From contig NZ_CP095741.1 in assembly GCF_023078475.1 (NCBI RefSeq), forward strand, positions 4,558,501 through 4,622,500: a DNA stretch of 64,000 nt, read 5' to 3'. Below the pieces are notes generated by a model. It did not search any database. It was not told the DNA's origin and saw only the letters and a list, made by a program, of their open reading frames with translations. This document shows, one piece after another, positions 44,609-53,548 of this stretch (the stretch's first letter is position 1; each line of letters begins with the position of its first letter). The position numbers and the translations under genes were made by a program. This stretch comes from Luteibacter aegosomaticola (GTDB lineage: Bacteria > Pseudomonadota > Gammaproteobacteria > Xanthomonadales > Rhodanobacteraceae).

Positions 44609-45624
44609 AATGGCTCGCTCTCTTCCTGCTCGCATGCGCGGCGCTGTTCGCGGCGCCGCACACCGAAGCTACCACCGTGTGCAGCATCACGAGCGTCACC
44701 AACTTCGCGTTCGGAGCGGTGGACCCGACCGCCGGCGTCGTCAACACCAACGCCACCATCGGTTACACCTGCACCTACTCCGGCCTTCTGAGCGGCCTGT
44801 TCTCCAGCAACATCAATATGTGCATCAGCCTCGGCCAGGATGTGCTGGGCAACCTGGCGCCGCGCACCATGGTCGATCCACTTGGCGATCGCATGCAGTA
44901 CAACGTGTACAAGGACCAGACCTATACCGCCATCTGGGGTGTCGTGAACAATGTCACGTACGCACCCTTCTTCATCACCGTGCAGGTACCGATCCTCAGC
45001 GGCAGCGGCTCCGTCTCGGGAACGATTACCGCGTATGGCCGCGTGACAGCGGGCCAATCATCGTTGTCGCCGGGTTCGTACACAGGCACGATCGCGGGGG
45101 GCACCACGGGCACATCGCTGACTTACAGTTACAACGAAGTGCTGCTTTCGCTCGGCACGTTTCCCGCCAGCTGCACCGCGGGTGGCACCGCTGCGGCAGC
45201 GACGGTCGCGGGCCCTTCGACCAACGCGACGGCATCCGTGGCCGCCAAGTGCACCGTGGGCACCGCCACCGATCTCAATTTCGGTTCGGTGTCGGGCCTG
45301 CTGAAAACCAACACCGACCAGACCTCGCTCATCCGCGCCACCTGCACCAATCGCGCAGCGTTCCAGATTGGCCTGGATAACGGCAAGAACGCGGGCTCCG
45401 GCTCGATAAGACGCATGGCCTCGGGGAGTAACCTCGTCACCTACGAGCTCTACCGCGATTCGGCCCGCACCTCGCGATGGGGGAATACGCTGAACACGGA
45501 CACGTTGACCAGTTCAGGCACGGGCTCCGAACAAACCCTGACGGTCTACGGGCGCGTGCCCACGCAGGCCGCCGCCGTCGCAGGCTCGTATAGCGACATC
45601 ATCACGGTCACGGTCACGTACTGA
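44605..45624 (+). CDS. Two-domain SCPU protein, probable pilus tip subunit
   Basis: The 339-residue protein has a signal peptide (ending TEA) and two SCPU domains of about 150 residues: one from TTVCSITSVTNFAFG, another from FPASCTAGGTAA to the terminal ITVTVTY. Two-domain SCPU proteins act as tip adhesins in archaic pili (for example CsuE). It is the last gene of the operon; rsgA is convergent 8 bases away. Confidence 0.88.
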   Translation: MKWLALFLLACAALFAAPHTEATTVCSITSVTNFAFGAVDPTAGVVNTNATIGYTCTYSGLLSGLFSSNINMCISLGQDVLGNLAPRTMVDPLGDRMQYNVYKDQTYTAIWGVVNNVTYAPFFITVQVPILSGSGSVSGTITAYGRVTAGQSSLSPGSYTGTIAGGTTGTSLTYSYNEVLLSLGTFPASCTAGGTAAAATVAGPSTNATASVAAKCTVGTATDLNFGSVSGLLKTNTDQTSLIRATCTNRAAFQIGLDNGKNAGSGSIRRMASGSNLVTYELYRDSARTSRWGNTLNTDTLTSSGTGSEQTLTVYGRVPTQAAAVAGSYSDIITVTVTY

Positions 45625-45632
45625 CCGCGGGC

Positions 45633-46691
45633 TCAATCCTCGTCGTGCGACCAGCCGCCGCGGCGCGGCTTGCCGCCACTGTGTTTCGGGCCAGCCTTGC
45701 GGCGCAGTCGCGCTTCCATGGTCGCCGCCTGCTCTTCGCGTTCCTCATGCAGCTTGAGGAAGTTGCGCCAGCGCTGCGGCGAAAGCTCGCCCGAGGCCAG
45801 CGCGGCCTGCACCGCACAACCCGGCTCCTTGCCATGGGTGCAGTTGGTGAAGCGGCACTGCGCGACCAGGGTTTCGATATCGGCGAACAGATCGAGGTTT
45901 TCTTCGCCGGTGAGCTTGAGCTCGCGCATCCCCGGCGTATCGATGAGGCAGCCACCCGTGGGCAGGCTGAGCAGTGCGCGGTGGGTGGTGGTATGGCGGC
46001 CACGGCTATCGTGGGAACGCACGGCACTCGTCGCCATGCGTTCTTCGCCCAGCAGTGTGTTCGTTAGCGTGGACTTGCCCGCACCGGAGGAGCCCACCAG
46101 CACGGCACTCATGCCTGGCCCGAGGTAGGGCGCCAGCAGGTCGACCGTCGCCGGATCCTTGCCGTTGATCGCATGCACCGCCGAATCGGCCGGAAGCCGG
46201 GCCAGCAAGCCCGAAACCGCCGCTTCCACGTCCACGCCCGTATCGGCCTTGCTGAGCAGCACCACGGCGCGGGCGCCGGAGCCTTCCACCAGGGTGAGGT
46301 AGCGCTCGATACGCGAGGGATTGAAGTCGCCATCCAGACCCGTCAGCACCATCACGAAATCGATGTTGGCCGCGATCACCTGGCGCTCGTAGCGCTCGCC
46401 AGCCGCCGCGCGGGTCAGCGTGGAACGGCGCGGGAGGATCTCCTCGATCACCGGGTGGGTGGCACGGCTGAGCAGCACGAAGTCGCCCACGGCGGGACGC
46501 TGGGCCGGGTCCAGGCCGCGTTTGAGGAACTGGCCGGCCGGCTGGGCATTGAACGCTTCGGTGCCGTCGTGCACCTCGTAACCGGCACGATGCTGCGCCA
46601 CCACGCGCGCCAGGCGGCGTGGATCGTCGGGCAGCGCGTCGTCGCGCCAGCCAATGTGACGCAAGCGCGCCAGGCCTTCGGGATCGGTCAT
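45633..46691 (-). CDS. rsgA: Ribosome small-subunit GTPase
   Basis: The 352-residue protein has the circularly permuted GTPase order: LLSKAD (G4), then GSSGAGKSTL (G1), DTPGMREL (G3). It has the C-terminal zinc motif CRFTNCTHGKEPGC. RsgA checks late 30S assembly. The C-terminal tail is Lys/Gly/Arg-rich. It is convergent with the pilus operon. Confidence 0.95.
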   Translation of the reverse strand: MTDPEGLARLRHIGWRDDALPDDPRRLARVVAQHRAGYEVHDGTEAFNAQPAGQFLKRGLDPAQRPAVGDFVLLSRATHPVIEEILPRRSTLTRAAAGERYERQVIAANIDFVMVLTGLDGDFNPSRIERYLTLVEGSGARAVVLLSKADTGVDVEAAVSGLLARLPADSAVHAINGKDPATVDLLAPYLGPGMSAVLVGSSGAGKSTLTNTLLGEERMATSAVRSHDSRGRHTTTHRALLSLPTGGCLIDTPGMRELKLTGEENLDLFADIETLVAQCRFTNCTHGKEPGCAVQAALASGELSPQRWRNFLKLHEEREEQAATMEARLRRKAGPKHSGGKPRRGGWSHDED

Positions 46692-46811
46692 GCCCGCGAT
46701 TATGCCCGCTCTACGCCCGATTTCAGCCTCGCGGGGCCATCACGACGCTGTTAGGATCGGGTGACGACCGCCGGGAAAGGGCCTGGCGGGCCGCATTGGA
46801 AGTCGCAGAAC

Positions 46812-48056
46812 GTGTCCTCGATCAAGCCCAGCGCGCACCTGGCGGAAGTGCGCTACGAAATCCGTGGCGCCCTCACCCGGCGTGCGCGCGAACTGGAAGC
46901 CGCCGGCAAGCCGATCATCAAGCTCAACATCGGTAACCCGGGCCGCTATGGCTTCACCACGCCCGCGCACCTGCGCGAGGCCATCGCCGGCCACCTCGGT
47001 GAGAGCGAGGCCTATGGCCACGAGCAGGGCCTGGAAGAAGCCCGCGAGGCCATCGTCGCGCAACAGCTGGCGCGCGGCGCCCGCGGCGTGGATGTGGAGC
47101 ATGTGTTCATCGGTAACGGCGTGAGCGAGCTCATCGATATCTCGCTACGTGCCCTGCTCCAGCCCGGCGACGAAGTGCTGCTGCCAAGTCCCGATTACCC
47201 GCTGTGGAGCGCCGCCACCATCCTCAACGATGGCAGCCCGCGCTATTACCGCTGCCTGGCGGAGAACGGCCACCTGCCCGATCCGGAAGAGATCGATGCC
47301 CTGGTCGGCCCGCGCACGCGCGCCCTGGTGCTGATCAACCCGAACAATCCCACCGGCGCCGTCTATCCGAAGGCACTGCTGGAGCGCATCGTCGAGGTCG
47401 CCCGCAAGCACAACCTGTTGCTCCTGTGCGACGAGATCTACGACGAGATCCTCTACGACGGCACACCGTTCCAGCCGCTTGCCGCCGTGGCCGGCGATCA
47501 CCCCTGCGTGAGCTTTGGCGGCCTGTCGAAAGTGCATCGCGCCTGCGGCTACCGCGTGGGCTGGATGAGCCTTTCGGGCAGCAAGGCACGCATCGCCGAG
47601 TATCGCGATGCGCTGCAGCTGCTGGCCGCCCTGCGCCTGTGCGCCAATGTCACCGCGCAGTGGGCCGTACGCCCCGCCCTGCTCGACAAGCCCACCATCG
47701 GCGAACTCACCGCGCCAGGCGGCCGCCTGCACGAAGCACGCCGGATCATCCTCGAGAACGTGGCCGCCAGCCCGTACCTCGACGTGGTGGCACCGGGCGG
47801 CGCGATCTACGCGTTCCCGTGGATTCGCGCGGACGCCATTCCCCACTTCGACGACACGGCCTTCGCGCTGCGCCTGCTCGAAGAAGAGGAAGTGCTCGTG
47901 GTGCCGGGCACCAGCTTCAACCTGCACGCCAGCCGACACCTGCGCCTCACCCTGCTGCCCGAGCCGGCGCAGCTGGCCGAGGTGTTCACGCGCATGGATC
48001 GCGTGCTCGCCCGCATGGCCGCCGAAGACCGTCCGGCCACGAGCGCGGTGGCCTGA
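46812..48056 (+). CDS. Pyridoxal-phosphate aminotransferase, AlaC-like
   Basis: The 414-residue class I aminotransferase has LNIGNPGRYGF, NPNNPTGAVYP, LCDEIYDEILYDG, the PLP lysine in FGGLSKVHRACGYRVGW and a C-terminal RLTLLPE. It is closest to glutamate-pyruvate aminotransferase AlaC/AlaA. GTG 46812 has GGAAG nearby; GTG 46761 is a second option. The stop overlaps the SGNH-hydrolase start. Confidence 0.88.
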   Translation: MSSIKPSAHLAEVRYEIRGALTRRARELEAAGKPIIKLNIGNPGRYGFTTPAHLREAIAGHLGESEAYGHEQGLEEAREAIVAQQLARGARGVDVEHVFIGNGVSELIDISLRALLQPGDEVLLPSPDYPLWSAATILNDGSPRYYRCLAENGHLPDPEEIDALVGPRTRALVLINPNNPTGAVYPKALLERIVEVARKHNLLLLCDEIYDEILYDGTPFQPLAAVAGDHPCVSFGGLSKVHRACGYRVGWMSLSGSKARIAEYRDALQLLAALRLCANVTAQWAVRPALLDKPTIGELTAPGGRLHEARRIILENVAASPYLDVVAPGGAIYAFPWIRADAIPHFDDTAFALRLLEEEEVLVVPGTSFNLHASRHLRLTLLPEPAQLAEVFTRMDRVLARMAAEDRPATSAVA

Positions 48057-48667
48057 TGCCTTCACCGTCCTTCCTCGCCCTCGGCGATTCGTACACGATC
48101 GGCGAGGGCGTGCCGGAGGAAGGCCGCTGGCCTGTGCAGCTCGCCACGCGGCTGCAGGCGGCCGATGTCGACGTGCAGGCGCCGCGCATGATCGCCACCA
48201 CCGGGTGGACCACCGATGAGCTTTCGGCGGCGATGGATGAAGCCTCGCTCGATGCGGGCTATGGCTTCGTGACGTTGCTGATTGGAGTGAACAACCAGTA
48301 CCGCGGCCGTGCGCAGGATGAGTATCGCGAGCAGTTCGCCGCGTTGCTCGACCGCGCGGTGACTCTGGCCGGCGATGCCGCACGCGTTGTTGTCGTTTCC
48401 ATCCCCGACTGGGGCGTGACGCGCTTCGCCGAAGGCCGTGACCGCAAGGCCATCGCCAGCGAGATCGATACGTTCAATGCCATCGCCCGTGAGGAAGTCG
48501 AACGGGCAGGCTCGGCATGGGTGGATATCACCGGCATCTCCCGCGATGCAGGCGATGCCGACGACATGCTCGTCGACGACGGCCTGCACCCTTCGGCCGC
48601 GCAATACGCCCGCTGGACCGACGCCATCTTCCCCGAAGCTGTCGACGCCCTGTCGCAACCTTCCTGA
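48056..48667 (+). CDS. SGNH/GDSL hydrolase
   Basis: The 203-residue protein has block I FLALGDSYTIGEG (Ser), a Gly in block II, block III GVNN and block V DGLHPSAAQY (Asp/His). There is no signal peptide, so it is a cytoplasmic esterase or lipase-like enzyme. It is coupled to the aminotransferase gene by ATG/TGA overlap. Confidence 0.88.
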   Translation: MPSPSFLALGDSYTIGEGVPEEGRWPVQLATRLQAADVDVQAPRMIATTGWTTDELSAAMDEASLDAGYGFVTLLIGVNNQYRGRAQDEYREQFAALLDRAVTLAGDAARVVVVSIPDWGVTRFAEGRDRKAIASEIDTFNAIAREEVERAGSAWVDITGISRDAGDADDMLVDDGLHPSAAQYARWTDAIFPEAVDALSQPS

Positions 48668-48740
48668 AACACGAGCGCCATCCGACGGTTACAGCGTGGC
48701 CCGATACTGATGACCCGGGAAAAGCCCGGAAATCGCCGTC

Positions 48741-49613
48741 ATGGCCAAGCTCACCTGTCGCAGCGCCTTCATCTCGGATGTCCACCTCGGCACGCCTGAC
48801 TGCAAGGCAGCCTACCTCCTCGACTTCCTACGCAGCGTCGATTGCGAGCGGCTCTACCTCGTCGGCGACATCGTCGACCTGGAAGCCCTCGCCAAGCGCC
48901 ACTGGTGGCACCCCGACCACAGCGCCGTCATCGCGGAACTGATCGCCATGGCCGCTCGCGGCATCGAGGTGATCTACATCCCCGGCAACCACGACTACCA
49001 GATGCGCGGCCTGGCAGGCTCGACCATCGCCGGCATCCGCGTGGAGCTGGATGCCCTGCACGAAGGTGCGGACGGCCGCCGCTACCGGGTCAGCCACGGT
49101 GACGAATTCGATCCCGAGCACATCGGCAAGCGCTGGCTCACCGTGCTCGGCGATGCCATGCACCGGATGATCTGCTGGGCCAACCGGCGCATGCACGCGG
49201 TGCGCCGGCGGATGGAGCTGCCCTATGTGCCGCTATCGATCATCATCAAGTCGCACGTGGGGATGGCCATGGCCTACATCCGCGGCTACGAACAGCGGGT
49301 GGCGGCCGATGCCGCCGAACGCGGCCTGGATGGGCACATCTGCGGGCACATCCACTTCGGCCACATGCGCCCGATCAACGGCATCCTCTACCTGAACGAC
49401 GGCGACTGGGTGGAACACTGCACGGCGCTGGTCGAGGACTTCAGCGGCGCCATGGAGCTGGTCCACTGGACCGAGCGCTACACGCCGCTCGGTCGCGCCA
49501 GCCGTGAGACGGTGCTGCCGTCGCCGGAAGCCGTGCTCAGCTTCGCCCCGCTGGCCGATTGCCGGGCCGATCTGGCCCACCTGACCTCGATGGAACCGAC
49601 CCTGGTGGGTTGA
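48741..49613 (+). CDS. LpxH-like metallophosphoesterase
   Basis: The 290-residue protein carries ISDVHLG, GDIVDLEA, GNHDYQM, SHGDEFD and GHIHFGHM, the five metal motifs of UDP-2,3-diacylglucosamine diphosphatases and their relatives. It may act in lipid A synthesis or as a paralogous LpxH2-type phosphatase. GTCATGG has only a weak ribosome site. Confidence 0.85.
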   Translation: MAKLTCRSAFISDVHLGTPDCKAAYLLDFLRSVDCERLYLVGDIVDLEALAKRHWWHPDHSAVIAELIAMAARGIEVIYIPGNHDYQMRGLAGSTIAGIRVELDALHEGADGRRYRVSHGDEFDPEHIGKRWLTVLGDAMHRMICWANRRMHAVRRRMELPYVPLSIIIKSHVGMAMAYIRGYEQRVAADAAERGLDGHICGHIHFGHMRPINGILYLNDGDWVEHCTALVEDFSGAMELVHWTERYTPLGRASRETVLPSPEAVLSFAPLADCRADLAHLTSMEPTLVG

Positions 49614-49686
49614 TTTCACTTTGATAGCGCCCATGTGCGAGGGATGCCGGTAAAATGGCCCCTTTCCCTTTGCGGTGATCCCCTCC

Positions 49687-50610
49687 ATGGCTCTTGATAC
49701 CCCCACCCGCGAGCGCATCGAAGCCCTTCTCGCCCAGCACGAGGTCGTGCTGTTCATGAAGGGTACGCGCCAGCAGCCGATGTGCGGCTTCTCCGCCGCG
49801 GCCACCAACACCCTGAACGATGTGGTCGACCAGTACCACACCGTGAACGTGCTGGAAGATCCGGAGATCCGCGAAGGCATCAAGGAATTCGGCCAGTGGC
49901 CCACCATCCCGCAGCTGTACGTGAAGGGCGAGCTGGTCGGCGGTTCCGACATCATCCGCCAGATGTACACCAGCGGTGAGCTCTACACCCTGTTCGGCGG
50001 CACTGCGCCGGACCGCACCCCGCCGGAAATCACCATCACCGACAAGGCGGCCGAGGCCATCCGCGGTGGCATGGCGAATGCCCAGGGCATGGCCCTGCAC
50101 CTGGAGATCGGCCCGGACCACAGCGCTGGCTTCCAGCTGGCCCCGGGGGGCGACCACGACATCATCACCGTTGCCAACGGTATCGAAGTGCATTTCGACC
50201 CGGGCAGCGCCCAGCGCGCAAAGGGCATCGTGATCGATTGGGTGACCACCATGCAGGGCGAAGGCCTCAGCCTGAAGTTCCCGGGCGCGGTGGAGATCAC
50301 CTCGATCAGCGTGCACCAGCTGAAGGATCGCCTGGCCGCTGGCGACATCCTGCTCGTTGACGTGCGCCCGGCCCACGGCCGCGCCATGGCTGCGCCGCTG
50401 GCCGGTGCCCGTATCCTTGAGGATGAAGGCTACGAGGCGCTCGCTTCGCTGCCGAAGGACACCGCCATCGCGTTCATCTGCCACCACGGCATCTCCAGCC
50501 GCGCTGCCGCCGACCGCTTCGCGGCCCACGGCTTCACGAACCTGTTCAACGTGGAAGGCGGCATGGATGCATGGGCGCGCGAAGTCGATCCGACTGTGCC
50601 GCGTTACTGA
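49687..50610 (+). CDS. Monothiol glutaredoxin (Grx4-type) fused to A-type-like and rhodanese domains
   Basis: The 307-residue protein has three parts. Residues 1-105 are Grx4-like with the CGFS site (QQPMCGFSAAA) and WPTIPQLYVKGELVGGSDI. Residues 112-200 resemble an IscA/HesB fold (ITITDKAAEAI) but without its cysteines. Residues 205-307 are a rhodanese with loop CHHGISS. The fusion probably handles Fe-S clusters and sulfur. A GTG at 49675 is an alternative start. A strong terminator follows. Confidence 0.9.
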   Translation: MALDTPTRERIEALLAQHEVVLFMKGTRQQPMCGFSAAATNTLNDVVDQYHTVNVLEDPEIREGIKEFGQWPTIPQLYVKGELVGGSDIIRQMYTSGELYTLFGGTAPDRTPPEITITDKAAEAIRGGMANAQGMALHLEIGPDHSAGFQLAPGGDHDIITVANGIEVHFDPGSAQRAKGIVIDWVTTMQGEGLSLKFPGAVEITSISVHQLKDRLAAGDILLVDVRPAHGRAMAAPLAGARILEDEGYEALASLPKDTAIAFICHHGISSRAAADRFAAHGFTNLFNVEGGMDAWAREVDPTVPRY

Positions 50611-50628
50611 TTCCATCGCGTAGTGAAG

Positions 50629-50656
50629 AAAAAGGGCGCCCGACGGCGCCCTTTTT
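50629..50656 (+). terminator. Rho-independent terminator of the Grx4-rhodanese gene
   Basis: AAAAAGGGCGCC pairs with GGCGCCCTTTTT around loop CGAC. Confidence 0.92.
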
Positions 50657-50780
50657 TGTGGTCGCTATTTGTCGGGTGCGTCCGCTGCGTCTCGCTTGTT
50701 TGATCGGTTCATTCGCTAGCGCGAATGCATGTGTTGAGCGGCTCGCGCCGCCTTAGGCTGGGTGTCTGTCGGGGTCGGGA

Positions 50781-50900
50781 GCGGTCAGGGCCTTGGGGCC
50801 GCCAGTCGCGGACCTTCGGACCGGGCCGTAGGCACCCCTCTCGCGAAACGCGCCACGCCAGGCGGCCCTCCGCTCATGTCGGCCCCAAGGCCCTGACCGC
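50781..50900. repeat. Perfect 21-bp inverted repeat, 78-bp centre
   Basis: Arms 50781-50801 (starts GCGGTCAGGGCC) and 50880-50900 are exact reverse complements. The centre contains smaller palindromes. It lies in the 405-bp gap between the terminator and ccdA, which otherwise holds no gene I can support. It could be a non-coding RNA hairpin or a miniature repeat. Confidence 0.75.
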
Positions 50901-51015
50901 CCCCGAGTCCACACGTTTCGTTTCGTGGAGCACAAGCTGGTACGCGGAAGCTCCTAGTTCTATGCGCGGATGCATGCGCATAGACTGTGTAGCCGCCCCA
51001 TCCCCGGAGCCTCCC

Positions 51016-51270
51016 ATGGCAATCGCTGTTTACGACCGGTCCGCCCCGAAGCGCGCCTTGACCCAGTCGATCAACGTCGATCTGGTCGTGCAGGCGCGCG
51101 AGCTGACGTCGAATCTCTCGGCCCACGTCGAAGCCCCGTTTGCGGCCTTCGTGGCCGAAAAGAAGAGCATCCTCGAACGGAACCGCCACGAGCTTCAGCG
51201 CGCCACTGAAGAGTCGACCGTCTTCGTGCGGGAACACGGTTCCTTCGCAGATGAGTTCTCGACGCTCTGA
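51016..51270 (+). CDS. ccdA: CcdA-family antitoxin
   Basis: The 84-residue protein resembles CcdA: SINVDLVVQARELTSNLSAHVE is the ribbon-helix-helix part, and VFVREHGSFADEF is the toxin-binding tail. CcdA neutralises the gyrase poison CcdB and represses its operon. Its end overlaps the remnant of ccdB. The start ATG 51016 is preceded by CGGAG. Confidence 0.85.
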   Translation: MAIAVYDRSAPKRALTQSINVDLVVQARELTSNLSAHVEAPFAAFVAEKKSILERNRHELQRATEESTVFVREHGSFADEFSTL

Positions 51271-51464
51271 TGCGCGATTCGACGTACATCCGAATCCTGG
51301 CGCACTGAAAGAGGGCATCCCTGTCGTCGTCATTCTGTCGGCCATATTCGATGACTCAGATCGGCGTGTCGTTTCACCTTTTATCGTCGCAAAGGAATTC
51401 GCGACGTACTGAGAAAAAGAGTTTCAACCCAACGTTCACCGTCGATGGAACTGACGTAATTTAG
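51251..51464 (+). pseudogene. ccdB: Broken ccdB (gyrase-inhibitor toxin)
   Basis: From ATG 51251, RFDVHPNPGALKEGIPVVVIL...RRVVSPFIVAK matches CcdB N-termini, but the frame stops at 51412 (53 residues rather than about 100). In another frame directly after, KKSFNPTFTVDGTDVI continues the CcdB core before a stop at 51462. So a frameshift and loss of the C-terminus, which carries the toxic residues, have inactivated it. Confidence 0.78.
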
Positions 51465-51975
51465 AAGCCACTTGAAGTCGTCTCCGTACCAAAAATAGCG
51501 CCAAGTCGCCCGCTCGATAACCTCAAAATCAGCGGATAGATGATAGTCGACGCGCCAGATGAGCGGCATAACCAAGCTTACGACTAGCTTCCGTGACACG
51601 ACTGCAATCACTCAAATTTCAGGCTGGAACAAGCGGTCCGTCACGGACCTATTCGTCGATCGAAGCGCCCTCGCATCATTCCCTTAAGCCAATCAAGTCG
51701 CATTCAAGCGATATCCTGCACTGCCGTCACCGACAAACGTCCCCGCACCCGTTGCGAACAAAGCAAGGCCCGCTGACCGAGGCTCGCTCGACGGTTCGTG
51801 TCCCTTATAGCTCGGCAATCGACGCCGCAAGGCATAAGAATTCCTACTGTGCCTCTTCGATAGCCGAAAGAGATATTGTCCCCTTGATATTCGAGGCGTA
51901 AATCCTTTCCTCTGGCAGAGCAAATTCATTCGACGCAGTCACCACCGGAGACACCTCTCCGGCCGGAGGATAACC
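51465..51975. other. 511-bp stretch without a supported gene
   Basis: Base composition here is clearly less GC-rich than the surroundings. Short open frames exist on both strands (for example minus 51381-51611, encoding an aromatic-rich 76-residue peptide) but none has a good ribosome site or recognisable family. It looks like decayed horizontally acquired DNA. CCGGAGGA at the right end serves the next gene. Confidence 0.5.
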
Positions 51976-52854
51976 GTGTCTGACGATGCCAATAGCCATC
52001 TTGACGATGACGAACGACCAAGCGCTTATCTAGGCGTGGTCATAGAGAATATCGAAGGTCGACTCAAGAAGCTCGAAGAGCCGAAAATCAAGACCACCAT
52101 CGAGAAGATAAAAGATAACGCGAGCTTCCTAGCCCTGCTGATAGGTATCGTCCTTAGCGTTCTTTCACTTGGGAACCAGTTGTGGTCGCAACCGCACCAA
52201 GAGCTTGAGCGCGACATCGTTGAATTCAACAAGACTTCCAACGAGGTCGCCTCGTTGAGGCAATCAATCGTTAGCGCGTTTCAAACCGCCAAAGATCCGC
52301 AATCAGCGCAGATCGCGACCCAAATGGTAACGCCTCAGATCATCGCTGACATCCAGTATGCGTCGTCGCTCCTCAAGCGAATAGGCGACCACGCGGGCGT
52401 CGCCCAGCTCGTGATCCTCACCAATGAAGCAATCAATCTTCATGACTGGAAAAGTGCGATGCAAATGATAGACGCCGCCACATCCAAGACAGATCAGCCG
52501 CCCACTGTCCTCTCAGAAGCTTACCGTTACAAGGGCCGTGTTCTCTTTCTAACAGACGATTTTATCGGTGGCGCGGCCGCCTTCGAAAAGGCCCTGACCT
52601 TAATTCAGGATGACAAGTCAGCAGGGACAGATGGTAATCGCGCAATGATTGCGCTCGATTGGACCTTTTTCGCAATGATGGCAAATCGATGCGACGAAGC
52701 TAATGCAGTGGGAAGACGCGCTGCGGCCTTCGTAAGTAGCAATCAGGTCTCTCAAATGCAGCGATCCGCACTGCTAGGTCTATTGAGGTCTTCCATTGGC
52801 CAACTCGGTACCGGAACGTCCTGCTCGATTCCCGAATCGCTCCAGGTCATCTGA
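51976..52854 (+). CDS. Hypothetical membrane-anchored coiled-coil/TPR-like protein
   Basis: The 292-residue protein begins at GTG 51976 with CGGAGGA upstream. A charged N-terminus (residues 1-48), one membrane helix (about 50-66) and a coiled-coil stretch are followed by two TPR-like helical pairs (YKGRVLFLTDDFIGGAAAFEKALTLI). No family is recognised. Codon use is less GC-rich than neighbours. It lies upstream of the HExxH protein gene in the same direction. Confidence 0.6.
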   Translation: MSDDANSHLDDDERPSAYLGVVIENIEGRLKKLEEPKIKTTIEKIKDNASFLALLIGIVLSVLSLGNQLWSQPHQELERDIVEFNKTSNEVASLRQSIVSAFQTAKDPQSAQIATQMVTPQIIADIQYASSLLKRIGDHAGVAQLVILTNEAINLHDWKSAMQMIDAATSKTDQPPTVLSEAYRYKGRVLFLTDDFIGGAAAFEKALTLIQDDKSAGTDGNRAMIALDWTFFAMMANRCDEANAVGRRAAAFVSSNQVSQMQRSALLGLLRSSIGQLGTGTSCSIPESLQVI

Positions 52855-52878
52855 TCCATTGTCGACAGGCACAACGTC

Positions 52879-53376
52879 ATGGCCCTCACAACATCTCGAA
52901 ACGTATTCACAAAGCGATGGATTGCATATCTCACGTCGGCGCTACTTTGTCTGCCATTGACAAGCCATGCGCAGGCCTACCCCGTTACGCAGGTGCTTGG
53001 CACCAACCCAATCATTGGCGGTGCCCGCGTAATGTGTAGCGGGGTCGTGGCATTTGTCGCTCTGATCCCTGACGACATTGCGAAGTCGTTTCCTGCCATG
53101 CCGGGGATGCCACCCGCGCTATATTTCCGGCCCAACATGTTCCAGCTACCACCCGTGGTTCAACTATTCATATACGCCCACGAATGCGCGCACCAATTTG
53201 TGGGACTCAACGAAGCCGCCGCCGATTGTATGGCAGTAAAATTGGGGCATGAACAAGGATTCCTTACCCCAGCGGGGTTGAATCAAGTATGCGCTGCGTT
53301 CGCTTCGAGTCCTGGCGATTGGACGCACGCACCCGGACCACAGCGTTGCGCTCAGATGATCAGCTGCTATCAATAA
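52879..53376 (+). CDS. Exported HExxH protein, putative metallopeptidase
   Basis: The 165-residue protein has a signal peptide (ending TSHAQA). The mature part contains FIYAHECAHQFVGLNEAAADCMA, a HExxH zinc site followed by an acidic NEAAAD segment as the possible third ligand, plus six Cys. It is small for a peptidase, so it may be an inactive or minimal relative. Its neighbours and lower GC content suggest acquisition by transfer. No known family was recognised. Confidence 0.6.
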   Translation: MALTTSRNVFTKRWIAYLTSALLCLPLTSHAQAYPVTQVLGTNPIIGGARVMCSGVVAFVALIPDDIAKSFPAMPGMPPALYFRPNMFQLPPVVQLFIYAHECAHQFVGLNEAAADCMAVKLGHEQGFLTPAGLNQVCAAFASSPGDWTHAPGPQRCAQMISCYQ

Positions 53377-53526
53377 GCCTTAGTAGCGGAAGTCGACAAC
53401 AATGTATTCCACTTCTTGGGACAATCGCAGTGCCAGCATCCGGTAGGCCTCGCTTTGCTTCCCGTCACCTGACGACAATCCCCGCAACAAATGCGGCGTG
53501 CGAGAGGCAATTGTCGCGAACCCCCA

Positions 53527-53548
53527 TCGAGCGCAAGCGCGCTCCTAC
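53527..53548. repeat. REP element supplying the cobS stop codon
   Basis: GAGCGCAAGCGCGCTCCTAC overlaps the TAG of cobS (53545-53547, minus strand). Confidence 0.8.

Noticed and set aside
50785..51345. 186-codon minus-strand frame over ccdA
   Set aside because: It is antisense to the recognised ccdA gene and runs through the inverted repeat without protein-like sequence.
51593..51929. Two opposing ORFs of about 80-100 codons
   Set aside because: No ribosome sites, no recognisable features, and low-complexity translations; likely chance frames in decayed DNA.
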